Of a DNA stretch of 64,000 nt, positions 43,401 to 50,186 are shown in pieces. The notes beneath the pieces were generated by a model. The model did no database searches. It saw nothing but the letters and a program-made list of their open reading frames with translations, and was not told the origin of the DNA. This DNA comes from an uncultured Chitinophaga sp. (GTDB lineage Bacteria > Bacteroidota > Bacteroidia > Chitinophagales > Chitinophagaceae). How positions within the stretch are numbered: position 1 is the stretch's first letter; each line of letters begins with the position of its first letter. The position numbers were made by a program, and so were the translations under genes. The stretch lies in the NCBI RefSeq assembly GCF_946479755.1, contig NZ_CAMLHC010000020.1:62001-126000 (forward strand). Direction: 5' to 3'.

Positions 43401-46400
43401 TTCTTGTCTGCATTCGCCAGCAGTTGTACGCCGTAGCCGTAAGTGCCGCCACGGGCGTCGATCACGAGGCTGTCGAAAGTGATATAGTCTGCGCCGCGCA
43501 GTTTGATCACCGCTCTTTCATTATCATCATCCGGTGCAAACTTGATCGTGTTGCCGTTACCGTTAAAGGTAATAGTATTGGTAGCAGAGATACCGGCGAT
43601 AGAATCGAGTATCAGCTGTTCGGCGTACGGACCGGAGCCGGCTACGACGTTGAACACCACCGGACCTGCGATACCGCATTCCATGGCCGCTTTGGCAGCA
43701 TTAAAGCTGACGAAGTTAGTCGCGCTGGACGGCGCCCCCTTGTTGATGGTATAGATACCACCCGGGAAAGCCGGGTTCACGGTGAGCAGTACCGGAGCAC
43801 TGTAAGCCGTATTGCCGCTACAGGTGACTGCCACGCGATAATACAGGGTAGCCGATGCCGTTACCGTGGTGTCCGGGTTCGTCATCGGGTTGCCGATGTT
43901 GGTATACGGACCTGCTGCCGCGGTGGCTGTTTGCCACTGGTAGCTCTGTCCCAGGCCGATGCTGTTGTTGATCAGGCTGAGTGACACTTTACGGTTGATA
44001 CATACCGGTGTGGCACTCACGGTAGCATCACCGGGTGTGGGCGGCGTGGTACACGGACCAGGTGTAAACTCATAAGCACCGATGTCTGGTGTAGTGGTGC
44101 TGCGGGTATTGCTGTTAATATCGACAGTGATGCCGGCCGGCAGCCCTTTGTTATCCACAGAAGCGCTGGTAGGCTGATAGTTACCGGAAGCTACCCCTGC
44201 AAATAGCGGATTGGAGGCCAGCGACGCAGTGTCTTGCTGGGAAGCGGTCTTCCAGTCAAGCAGCGAGCTGCGGTTGGCATTATAATAGCCGGTAAAGCTG
44301 GTACCGCCCGGTGCGGCCATATAATACAGGTTATTATTGGCATGGATGGTACCGGTAGTGGTGCCGAAATACACGGCGTATTTGCTGCCGCCGCCGCCAC
44401 GGGTGACTGCGATGAGGTTATTAATGAACTCAATGCCATCCGCTTTGGAGGTCTGATAGAAACCACGCGCCGTATAGGTGGTGGTGCTGGTAGAAGTTCC
44501 GTCCAGCGCGATGGTATTATGGAAATACCATACGTTGTCAGAGCTGGAATTGTAGATACCGTAAGCATCTCCCCTGCCCGTGAAGTTATAGACCAGGTTG
44601 TTGGACACCACGTTCTCCAGTTGGGACAACGCGTCCGTACCGGAGAAGTAAATACCGTAACTGGCGCTCACACTGGTGGGCGCGCCGCCAAAAGGATTAC
44701 TGATGCGGTTACGGGTAATGTTGGCTTTGGTATTCAGATTGGAAAAATTAATACCATAGAAGGTCGACACCGTGGCACGGGTCGGCCTGCTGATGACATT
44801 GTTTTCCACTAACGTGTTAAATGATCCGCTGGCGTTCACCCCGGAATGATAGAATTCTGTAATGGTATTGTTGGTGATCTTATTGCTCATATTGGCCATC
44901 GTGCTGCTGCCGGTGAGCACAATACCATAATAGCCACCTACAATTTTGTTGGAGGCGAAAGTATTGTTGTCGCACTTGGCATCACCGGAGGTGGTAGGCG
45001 ATGTATAAGAGCTGCTGATCACGATACCCGCATAGGCGGTACTGCTGGTAGATGTGGAATCCACCAGTATGGTGGAGTTCTTAATGGTATTAAAATCAGC
45101 GTCGTTGGTCAGGAAAACGCCCCAGCCATAACCGGAAGAACCGGTACCGGTAGCTTTTATCACCAGGTTATTAAAAGTGAAATAGTCGGCATTATCCAGC
45201 TGAATCACTCCCCTGTTGGCGGATGTGCCGGCAAATTTTAGCGTATCGCCGTTACCGTTAAAGGTAATGGTATTGGTAGCGGAGGCGCCGGGCACGGGTT
45301 TCAGCAACAGCTGTTCCGTATAGGGGCCGCTGTTAGCCACCACGTTAAAGATCACGGGACCACTGATACCGCATTTAAGATAGTTATAGGCATCGTTGAA
45401 GGAAGCAAAGTTAGTACCGGCCGTAGGCGCCCCTTTGTTGATGGTAAACGTGCCGGACACCAGTGTGGGCGATGTCACGTTTACGCTGGTGGAGGTAGCG
45501 GTCTGTGTGCTGGTAGTACAGGTAACGATACAACGGTACCAGGTGGAGGCGGACTGTGTGGTAGTCAGCATGCTCTTGGTGGCGCCGGCGATGTTGGTCC
45601 ACGTAGTGTTGTTGGCAGACTGCTGCCATTGATAAGTCAATCCCGAAGCCACGGTGGCGCCGGTAAGCCGCAGGTCGAATGTACCGTTCAGACATACGCT
45701 GCTCATACTGGAGACTGCGGTGCCTGCGGTGGGCGTGCCGGTGCAGGGAGTAGCTGGTATCCAGGAGAAGGTGATGTTCGGACGGGTGGTCATGGTACCG
45801 GTGTTGTCGGTATCGGTAGTACCGCATAGGTTATTTTCGTTATCGGCGCGGTAGGTATGTGAGCCGTTAAACGACAATCCGGTGGTGAAGGCCACTTCCG
45901 GATTGTTGGAATAGAAGGTGCCGGGATCTGTGACCTGTGCGCCGCTGCACACTTCCACCACAATGTTGTCGGTTCCGTTCCAGAAAAAGTTGCTACTGAA
46001 AGGGAAGTTGTTCACACCATTGAGGATGGTATAGTCTGCCGGGGAGCGTACCACGGTCGTACCGGGCACCCAGCTGGCTTCATCCAGTGTGCTCACGGTA
46101 GTGCCACCGATGCTGATCCCGTATTGTTCGATCACATCGGCAGTATTCAGGTTTTTAACAACGAACTTGATACCGGTAATATATCCCGGGGCCATACCGG
46201 CAGCACTGAGTTCTGCTGCGGTGAACAGGTACTGTGCCCTGTTGCCTTCGAAATAGTCCTGTAACGGACAGGGATATCCGATATCGCTGTTCCCCGTGGT
46301 CCCGGTGCCGATGTTGATATCGGTCTGCGCCAGCAGACGGCTGCTCAACATCAGCAGCATTCCGGCCACGAGGATGGTTTTGTGAATAAACGAAAGCGTA

Positions 46401-46411
46401 TAATTTCTCAT
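37472..46411 (-). CDS. Giant repetitive surface protein (about 2979 aa) with type B T9SS sorting domain
   Basis: The start chosen is the ATG at 46409-46411, giving MRNYTLSFIHKT and a signal peptide ending RLLAQ. After an N-terminal domain come three modules of about 565 codons. Each has an Ig-like part with a Cys pair (YQWQ...YYRVAVTC) and then INKGAPTAGTNFASFNDAYN. A long parallel beta-helix follows, rich in NKI-x-GGYYGI, SNNLVYNF and YFHNTI repeats, and each module closes with STTTPDIGAYEF. Next are an IgGFc-binding-like domain (about 40.2-38.7 kb), PKD and Ig-like domains, a fibronectin-like segment, and a type B sorting domain (TPNNDGKNDVLKVYG, WDGTYKGKTMPSGVYIY). It is probably a T9SS-exported adhesin. 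Confidence 0.92.
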   Translation of the reverse strand: MRNYTLSFIHKTILVAGMLLMLSSRLLAQTDINIGTGTTGNSDIGYPCPLQDYFEGNRAQYLFTAAELSAAGMAPGYITGIKFVVKNLNTADVIEQYGISIGGTTVSTLDEASWVPGTTVVRSPADYTILNGVNNFPFSSNFFWNGTDNIVVEVCSGAQVTDPGTFYSNNPEVAFTTGLSFNGSHTYRADNENNLCGTTDTDNTGTMTTRPNITFSWIPATPCTGTPTAGTAVSSMSSVCLNGTFDLRLTGATVASGLTYQWQQSANNTTWTNIAGATKSMLTTTQSASTWYRCIVTCTTSTQTATSTSVNVTSPTLVSGTFTINKGAPTAGTNFASFNDAYNYLKCGISGPVIFNVVANSGPYTEQLLLKPVPGASATNTITFNGNGDTLKFAGTSANRGVIQLDNADYFTFNNLVIKATGTGSSGYGWGVFLTNDADFNTIKNSTILVDSTSTSSTAYAGIVISSSYTSPTTSGDAKCDNNTFASNKIVGGYYGIVLTGSSTMANMSNKITNNTITEFYHSGVNASGSFNTLVENNVISRPTRATVSTFYGINFSNLNTKANITRNRISNPFGGAPTSVSASYGIYFSGTDALSQLENVVSNNLVYNFTGRGDAYGIYNSSSDNVWYFHNTIALDGTSTSTTTYTARGFYQTSKADGIEFINNLIAVTRGGGGSKYAVYFGTTTGTIHANNNLYYMAAPGGTSFTGYYNANRSSLLDWKTASQQDTASLASNPLFAGVASGNYQPTSASVDNKGLPAGITVDINSNTRSTTTPDIGAYEFTPGPCTTPPTPGDATVSATPVCINRKVSLSLINNSIGLGQSYQWQTATAAAGPYTNIGNPMTNPDTTVTASATLYYRVAVTCSGNTAYSAPVLLTVNPAFPGGIYTINKGAPSSATNFVSFNAAKAAMECGIAGPVVFNVVAGSGPYAEQLILDSIAGISATNTITFNGNGNTIKFAPDDDNERAVIKLRGADYITFDSLVIDARGGTYGYGVQLLANADKNRITHSRILTDNSSSGSSFAGVVINGADASTSSGTNNGCDSNLVRGNKIDGGYYGVIIYGASPGSPAGNRIDSNAISEFYSYGVYLYNTENTTVDHNDIFRTARSSVSYSNYGVSVSSKGDGNIVSNNRIHGLFNGATTTTNSFYGIEFTSADATAANPAKIINNVIYDIRGSGTQRGFYNYSSDFTLYYHNTIVLNDAVNTGSAEATGIYQSSPVAGVQFLDNILDISRTGGGNRTGIYIAASAEFKSDYNDIFVKSSRNTAYTGNNGTNYVTLADWRAGAKLDSNSLAVQPVFADPSAGNFAPVISPLDNSGRPVGVTKDILGITRSTTTPDMGAFEINIPECTSPPVAGNATVDPTTPICMGTAIKLDLVGNSKGGHQTYQWQVSANAAGPWKYVSDTQYVSVYNTIAGAEKYYRCAVVCSNRDTVYSTPVKVNLNDPLLAGTYTINPAQPSSTTNFQSFAAVVSKLECGIAGPVLFLAANGTYTEQLTMRHIPGASAVNRVTFSSASGNPADVTITYAGTSARNYVLKLDSVDYVTWKKITFKPTGTTYARAVEFAKKASFDSLQLCAITLPVTTSSGTNSAGVYASNCLGLGNVITGNTITEGGNGVYWLNDYGDDMSPGVTIDSNTITRSYSYGIYAEYVNRLVARKNTINLSGTLAGTAYGIYADNCDTAITIVRNKININSTSSKGYAIYLTYCQPGAGAPGRVTGNEIYARTANTGELRGITLTSSNRISVNNNVVSIHTTASNSYGVYSEYGNNLNYLNNSILNTSTSSNNNYAAYFAHTSSSASPVKVRNNIFAADTGRTMYVGNPNFLNSDYNTLYTRGSVLVRQNTPAASYGTLAAYRTGSGIDANSLVYKPAFVGPADLHPVLTDPEVWAIHGRGVQVQGNDKDIDDKPRPVTLQEGVPDMGAYEFLPTSVPPALPAFPAAPAAGVTQTFMFGTDTVTKVTWNNATLPSNMTVRRYSGVKPPNIAPGTDFMYFYTDVDVTPASGVYNFNIQQFYLDPWQGYIKRQKDIRLAMTDSTDKWKTDSLSRVNDFTNVITDSTLHYFDKFTGLNGGIAAPQQLQPADSSNRGTRFWVGYGHHQFFTGDNSQQMVLYLNAKDSSNVTVRVNGTAWERTYHIPANKTITTETLPKGGMNDARLLEEGWSDRGISIESDVPIVAYAHIYGSASSGASMLLPVGTYGYDYYALTSRQNYSTDTYSWFYVVADYDNTTLEITPSVPTLTGRPANQTFTVTLNKGEVYQVLGALQAGSEGYDVSGSHVRSIVNSDGKCFPVAFFSGSSRTGIGCGNSTGSSGDNLIQQNFPSQAWGKKYLTAPTSIDDDAASFMTNIFRVLVKDPATVVKRNGVALTGLINNRFYQFESNTADYIDASQPVMVAQYMSSSGSCDNTNGDGDPEMIYVSPLEQGIKQVGLYRNTVESINTNYLTLIIPTGGLSSLRIDGSNVFDHTYAHPNLTGYTVVVKRWDADAAQCNVIADSAFTAITYGLGSVESYGYNAGTLVKNLNILPAFSNVLNPSSGSNNTYTCVKTPFRFSMLIPVKPTKLTWKLSAVKNLTPAVDVIQDNPVPKDSLIANERTYYRFVLPDEYVFSAPGTYNVPIQISHPDIESCNNSFEAVLTVKVIPAPVVNFTSNYTGCVGDVAQFTGSATTSNNVGISSWKWNFGDTTYAFRKDTTKQFKYPGIHKVKLSIVAAEGCIGDTTKEVEVYAPGVAAVVKDSLTVCSGSDASLAVKDPEAGVLYNWYDAPAGGNLLFTGNVYTITAATASGTYYLEAINHGCPGATRAKVVVHVLPLLTTPVVKVDTVGVNLIRFKWAAVPNATSYEVSIDGGLTWTQPSSGREGLEHVISGLQPSQSVKLIVKVRGCEDKISDPAEGKTLPDGIYIPNTFTPNNDGKNDVLKVYGYIINKLHIAIFDQWGEKVFESNSQDIGWDGTYKGKTMPSGVYIYVCHLVLKDGSTVEKKGVINLIR
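42051..45449. repeat. Three long tandem modules inside the giant surface protein gene
   Basis: Matching points recur at 45435, 43740 and 42051 (complement of the INKGAP / INPAQP coding segment), giving spacings of 1695 and 1689 bp, or 565 and 563 codons. The modules are similar in DNA as well as protein around these points, for example in the segments coding NTITFNGNG near 43565 and 45260. Module 3 is the most diverged. The coordinates cover the distance between equivalent points, not exact edges. Confidence 0.75.
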
Positions 46412-46455
46412 ATAGAAAAACATTTGCTGGTTTTCAGATGGGGTTAATCTTTTTA

Positions 46456-47751
46456 TCAGAACACCCAGGTGATCCATGATTTACCGTCTTTGGCGCTGAC
46501 CATATCATAGGTGGTGGCGCCTGTCTGTACAAGGAAGAAACCTGTCTGTTCCGCCATCAGCGCACGGGTACGCAACAACGGCGTAGGGTCCGGCGGCGGA
46601 TCGCCAAACATGCCGCTGTCATTGAAGATCACGCGGCCGTCGCTGGTGAAGGAGGGGGTGTCATGCAGCACGCCGTACATCAGCGTGGGCTGACCTTCGT
46701 CCGGCACAATGATGCCGAAGGCATCGATGCCGGAGCCTGGACCGGCGGCATCAGGCCAGAATGTGGCTGCGATGTAATCCGGTAACGTATGCAGTCCGTA
46801 AGCATCGTCCACCCCGTTGACATGGAAACCTCTTTCGGCAATCCAGTAACGGCGCTGGTTAAGCGCGTACTGGTACCAGCGCTTGGGAGCCGCGATGTCT
46901 ATGGCCAGTGGCCTTACTGTTTCGGAGATACTGGCGGGCTGGCCGTTGATGGTGCCTTTTACGGCGCCGTCTTCAAACTTGATGTTATCGAACTGGCTGA
47001 TGGTGGTGGAACCGTCCGTAAACGCAGGCGACAGGGCGATGCCTTTGGACGTATAGTAGTAACCGGTAGTCGCTGTCTTTACCTGTCCGCCTGCCACCCA
47101 GGTGAAGGTGATGCGGTGAGTGAGCGTATTGACCTGCACATCGTAGCGCGCCGTAGCGGTGGTCAGCTTATGGAAATAGGTTAATATTTTCCGTACACTA
47201 TCGATGTTACGGTTGATATGCTGCTGGTAATAATCCGCCTGTTCCTGTTGTGTGGCCTTTACCAATATGGCCCGGCTTCTGTTGAAACGGCCGGTCAGCA
47301 CCATCGTGTCGCCGGTCATGCCGTTGATGGCAAACTCGAAGTCCGATCCCAGCCCTTTACCGTATTCGCCGCCGTTCTCGCCCGCATCCGGATCGCAGAG
47401 CACGTGCACGTAAGAGTAGGTATCGAACAGGAGGCTCGGCTGCTGCAATGCTTTGAGCCGCCAGCTGCTTTCTTTGGCGGTGACAGTAGAAGACGGCTCA
47501 AAGTCGCTGTACATCTGCACCCGGTTGGAGTCGTTGAACCGGAAATAAAAGCTGTACACCGACTTGGGAGAGCCACCCGGATATACCATGGCTTTCCAGC
47601 CATAAGGGGCGTGGGTCAGTATCTGCTGATATCGCTGTAAGGTATCGTTGAGGCGCTCGTCCGGCGACTTGTCAAACAGCGGGTCTGATTCTTTCTTACA
47701 GGAATAGATCCCTGCAAGGACCAGTAATAAGTACAAAAGTTTCTTTCTCAT
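46456..47751 (-). CDS. DUF4302-type lipoprotein
   Basis: The 431-aa protein (ATG at 47749-47751; the frame goes 2 codons further to a TTG) has a lipoprotein signal MRKKLLYLLLVLAGIYSC with Cys18. It then has the family-like start DERLNDTLQRYQQILTHAPYGWKAMVYPGG and YSFYFRFNDSNRVQMYSDF, which I associate with DUF4302. The family is found in Bacteroidota next to SusC/SusD pairs and zinc metallopeptidase lipoproteins, as here. Its function is not known; a role in binding or processing the SusCD ligand at the cell surface is likely. Confidence 0.82.
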   Translation of the reverse strand: MRKKLLYLLLVLAGIYSCKKESDPLFDKSPDERLNDTLQRYQQILTHAPYGWKAMVYPGGSPKSVYSFYFRFNDSNRVQMYSDFEPSSTVTAKESSWRLKALQQPSLLFDTYSYVHVLCDPDAGENGGEYGKGLGSDFEFAINGMTGDTMVLTGRFNRSRAILVKATQQEQADYYQQHINRNIDSVRKILTYFHKLTTATARYDVQVNTLTHRITFTWVAGGQVKTATTGYYYTSKGIALSPAFTDGSTTISQFDNIKFEDGAVKGTINGQPASISETVRPLAIDIAAPKRWYQYALNQRRYWIAERGFHVNGVDDAYGLHTLPDYIAATFWPDAAGPGSGIDAFGIIVPDEGQPTLMYGVLHDTPSFTSDGRVIFNDSGMFGDPPPDPTPLLRTRALMAEQTGFFLVQTGATTYDMVSAKDGKSWITWVF

Positions 47752-47761
47752 ACCCAAATGG

Positions 47762-48661
47762 TTAATACAATAGCTTGTTGATTTCTCTTCTGGTGCGGGA
47801 TTGCAGGCTGTAAAAATCGATATGCCATACGGTCTGGTAGTAGCTGACCACCATGGCCTCCTTACGGCGGAGCCTCGCCTTGGCTTCGGCTTGTGGTGTA
47901 CCGTTGATACTGTATCCCGGAGGAATGCTGTTCACGATCTTGTCGAATCCGGCCCTTCCTTCTACCAGCATGGTAGATATCATCTCCACAAAATCTTCAT
48001 CGTAGCCGGACATGGCATAAGGTGTTACAAAGCCGTCCCGGCGGGCAGACATATCATCGATATTGTTCCAGTTAGCCGTATACAGGCCGGCGGATATGCG
48101 TTTGAACTCCACCGGGTACATCACTGTCTGGTGGAGAATATGACCGAACTCATGTTCAATGACATGAAACATCTGTTTCACATTGGCAGAATCGCCGGGC
48201 TTGTAGTTGGGCATATCGCGGGTCACGAAATCGTTGACGAGGTACAACACCACTTTTCGGCCGCCTTCAGCGGTGCCCAGGGTGATAGTTCCGTTTTCGT
48301 TCCAGCTGGCGCTGCCACTGAGGATAAAGTATTTGGGGCAGTAACGGCGGAAGAACAGCTCACCGGCTTCCGCGATATAAGTGCTCATCCACACTTTTTT
48401 GATGGCGCTCATCACCGGGATGATCTTGTCCTCACGGGGAGGCACCAACGTTTTATTCAGTTCAAATTCAAACTGGTCCCATTTATATTTTACGGCGATA
48501 TTGTAGGGCACGGTGAGCGTATCAAAGAGCCACCGGTCCAACGGACCTTTCACCCAGGTATCGCCTCCCAGTCCGGGGATGTCGTCTACCTTGCCCAGGT
48601 CATCCTTCTTGCTGCAGGACATCAGCAACAGAAAGGACAAAGCGAGAAGAAAAAGTTTCAT
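47762..48661 (-). CDS. Putative zinc metallopeptidase lipoprotein (SusCD-associated)
   Basis: The 299-aa protein has a lipobox LMSC (Cys16) and the zinc-binding motif HEFGHILH with His170, Glu171 and His174. The downstream acidic cluster DEDFVEMIS could give the third ligand. The N-terminal YNIAVKYKWDQFEFELNKTLVPP is typical of the putative zinc-binding metallopeptidase family found beside SusC/SusD and DUF4302 genes in Bacteroidota. It is likely to be anchored to the outer membrane and to process peptides or proteins. The gene lies 10 nt before DUF4302 and 27 nt after susD, so the locus may handle a protein rather than a sugar substrate. Confidence 0.85.
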   Translation of the reverse strand: MKLFLLALSFLLLMSCSKKDDLGKVDDIPGLGGDTWVKGPLDRWLFDTLTVPYNIAVKYKWDQFEFELNKTLVPPREDKIIPVMSAIKKVWMSTYIAEAGELFFRRYCPKYFILSGSASWNENGTITLGTAEGGRKVVLYLVNDFVTRDMPNYKPGDSANVKQMFHVIEHEFGHILHQTVMYPVEFKRISAGLYTANWNNIDDMSARRDGFVTPYAMSGYDEDFVEMISTMLVEGRAGFDKIVNSIPPGYSINGTPQAEAKARLRRKEAMVVSYYQTVWHIDFYSLQSRTRREINKLLY

Positions 48662-48688
48662 ATGCAGCGATTTTGGTTTGGTTGATTA

Positions 48689-50176
48689 TTATCTCGGGTT
48701 TAATGCGATGCCGGAAGTAGTGGCGGACTGTGGTATCTGGAACAACCATTGGTTATCTCCCGGTTTCAGTTCCAGCACCTCGCCTTCGCGGGTGGTATGC
48801 ACCACCGTCATTTTGTAGCGCTGCAGGTCAAACCAGCGCATGCCTTCCTGCAGGTATTCCGCTCTTTTGAAGTCGAGGATGGTATGTATCAGTCCGTCCT
48901 TTTCGTTGCTGATACCGTAGAAGCTCCGGATGGAGGATGTGGTGATCGTGTGAGCAGACGGGTCATAATTGCGGATACGTTTGCTGGCGAAGAGGTTGAG
49001 ATCTTTCAGTGTGGCAGCGGTCTTCCCCAGGTGTGCATTGGCTTCCGCCCTGTTGAACAGTATTTCTTCGGTGGTAAACAGCGGCACCATTACATAAGGC
49101 TGACCGATAGTGGCGTTCACGGAAGACTTCACAAAGTATTCCGTCAGCTTGGGCACGAAATAGTTCTGGGAGCCGGTGTAATAGACCGGGTAAGCCCAGC
49201 GTCCGCCGGTGACATTGTACCCGAGGACCTGTACCTGTTTGGCGTAATCCAGGTCATAGCGGTACTGGCCCACGCTGCGGCCGTAGAGGGACTGTGTTTC
49301 CACGAGTAACAGGTTGGCGTTCTCTTTGGCATTGGCGTAAAGATCGAAGATCTGTTCCGGCGACAGGGCGCTGTAGGTGGTGTTCCAGCCGCGCATATTA
49401 CTGGCCACATCATTGTTGGCAAAAGCCATATCGGCATATTGCACCACTTTCGCATAGTCTTTTTTATAGAGATAGAACCGGGTGGCGAAGGCATAGGCAG
49501 CGCTGCGGTTAAAATGGTAACGCGGCACTTTATAGGTGTCGTCGCTGATCAGCGGCAGGCCTTCCAGCAGGTCTTTCTCCACCATATCATACACATAGGC
49601 CACCGTTTTGCGCTCGTACTGTTTAATCACCACTGTTTCCGGAACGGTCACATAAGGGATGCCCGGATCATTCGCTGCGGTGGCCGCGTCATACATCCTG
49701 GAGAAGATGTTCACCAGCATAAAATGAGCGTAGGCGCGTGCTACCAGTGCCTCGCCGCGCTGGGTGGTATATGCCTTTTTATCGGCTGCTTTCTCACAGG
49801 CCTGTAACGCCTGGTTGGCCGCAGCAATGGCTACGTAACAGGCCGTCCAGTAAGCTTCAGGAGAATCCTGTTCGATGGACTGGATGTCCCGGAAGAAATA
49901 CGCGTCCTGGTTAGGGCGGCTGATGACGCCGGTACCTTTGTCGGACACGTTGTCTGTCATCGCCTCGCACATGGTGACATAGGAGGACTGCGGGTATGCT
50001 GTGCCCAACAGCTTAGACACTTTGTCGGGCGTGCTGAGGTCTGTCCAGGTGCTGTCCGGCACCTGCTCGAGATACTTGCGACAGCCGCCCAGTGTGAGAA
50101 GGCCGACGGTCAGCGCAGCTGTCACAAAGGGTCTTATAAAACGTGTAGTCGAAACAGTTATATATCTCAGTTCCAT
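48689..50176 (-). CDS. SusD/RagB-family outer membrane lipoprotein (locus 1)
   Basis: From the ATG at 50174-50176 the protein has 495 aa, with a lipobox LTLGGC (Cys32) after a long signal. It has the SusD layout: KYLEQVPDS at the mature N-terminus, helical TPR-like segments (AAANQALQACEKAADKKAYTTQRGEALVARAYAHFMLVNIF), and the C-terminal block FKRAEYLQEGMRWFDLQRYKM. SusD proteins form a lid over the SusC channel and bind the substrate. I chose the second Met because the first would overlap the susC stop codon and add residues before the signal peptide. Confidence 0.94.
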   Translation of the reverse strand: MELRYITVSTTRFIRPFVTAALTVGLLTLGGCRKYLEQVPDSTWTDLSTPDKVSKLLGTAYPQSSYVTMCEAMTDNVSDKGTGVISRPNQDAYFFRDIQSIEQDSPEAYWTACYVAIAAANQALQACEKAADKKAYTTQRGEALVARAYAHFMLVNIFSRMYDAATAANDPGIPYVTVPETVVIKQYERKTVAYVYDMVEKDLLEGLPLISDDTYKVPRYHFNRSAAYAFATRFYLYKKDYAKVVQYADMAFANNDVASNMRGWNTTYSALSPEQIFDLYANAKENANLLLVETQSLYGRSVGQYRYDLDYAKQVQVLGYNVTGGRWAYPVYYTGSQNYFVPKLTEYFVKSSVNATIGQPYVMVPLFTTEEILFNRAEANAHLGKTAATLKDLNLFASKRIRNYDPSAHTITTSSIRSFYGISNEKDGLIHTILDFKRAEYLQEGMRWFDLQRYKMTVVHTTREGEVLELKPGDNQWLFQIPQSATTSGIALNPR

Positions 50177-50186
50177 AGGTCCATTT

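Noticed and set aside
42051..45449. Regular repeats considered as a CRISPR array or tandem mobile element
   Set aside because: The repeat unit is about 1.69 kb and stays in one reading frame coding for Ig and beta-helix modules; there are no short direct repeats with spacers.
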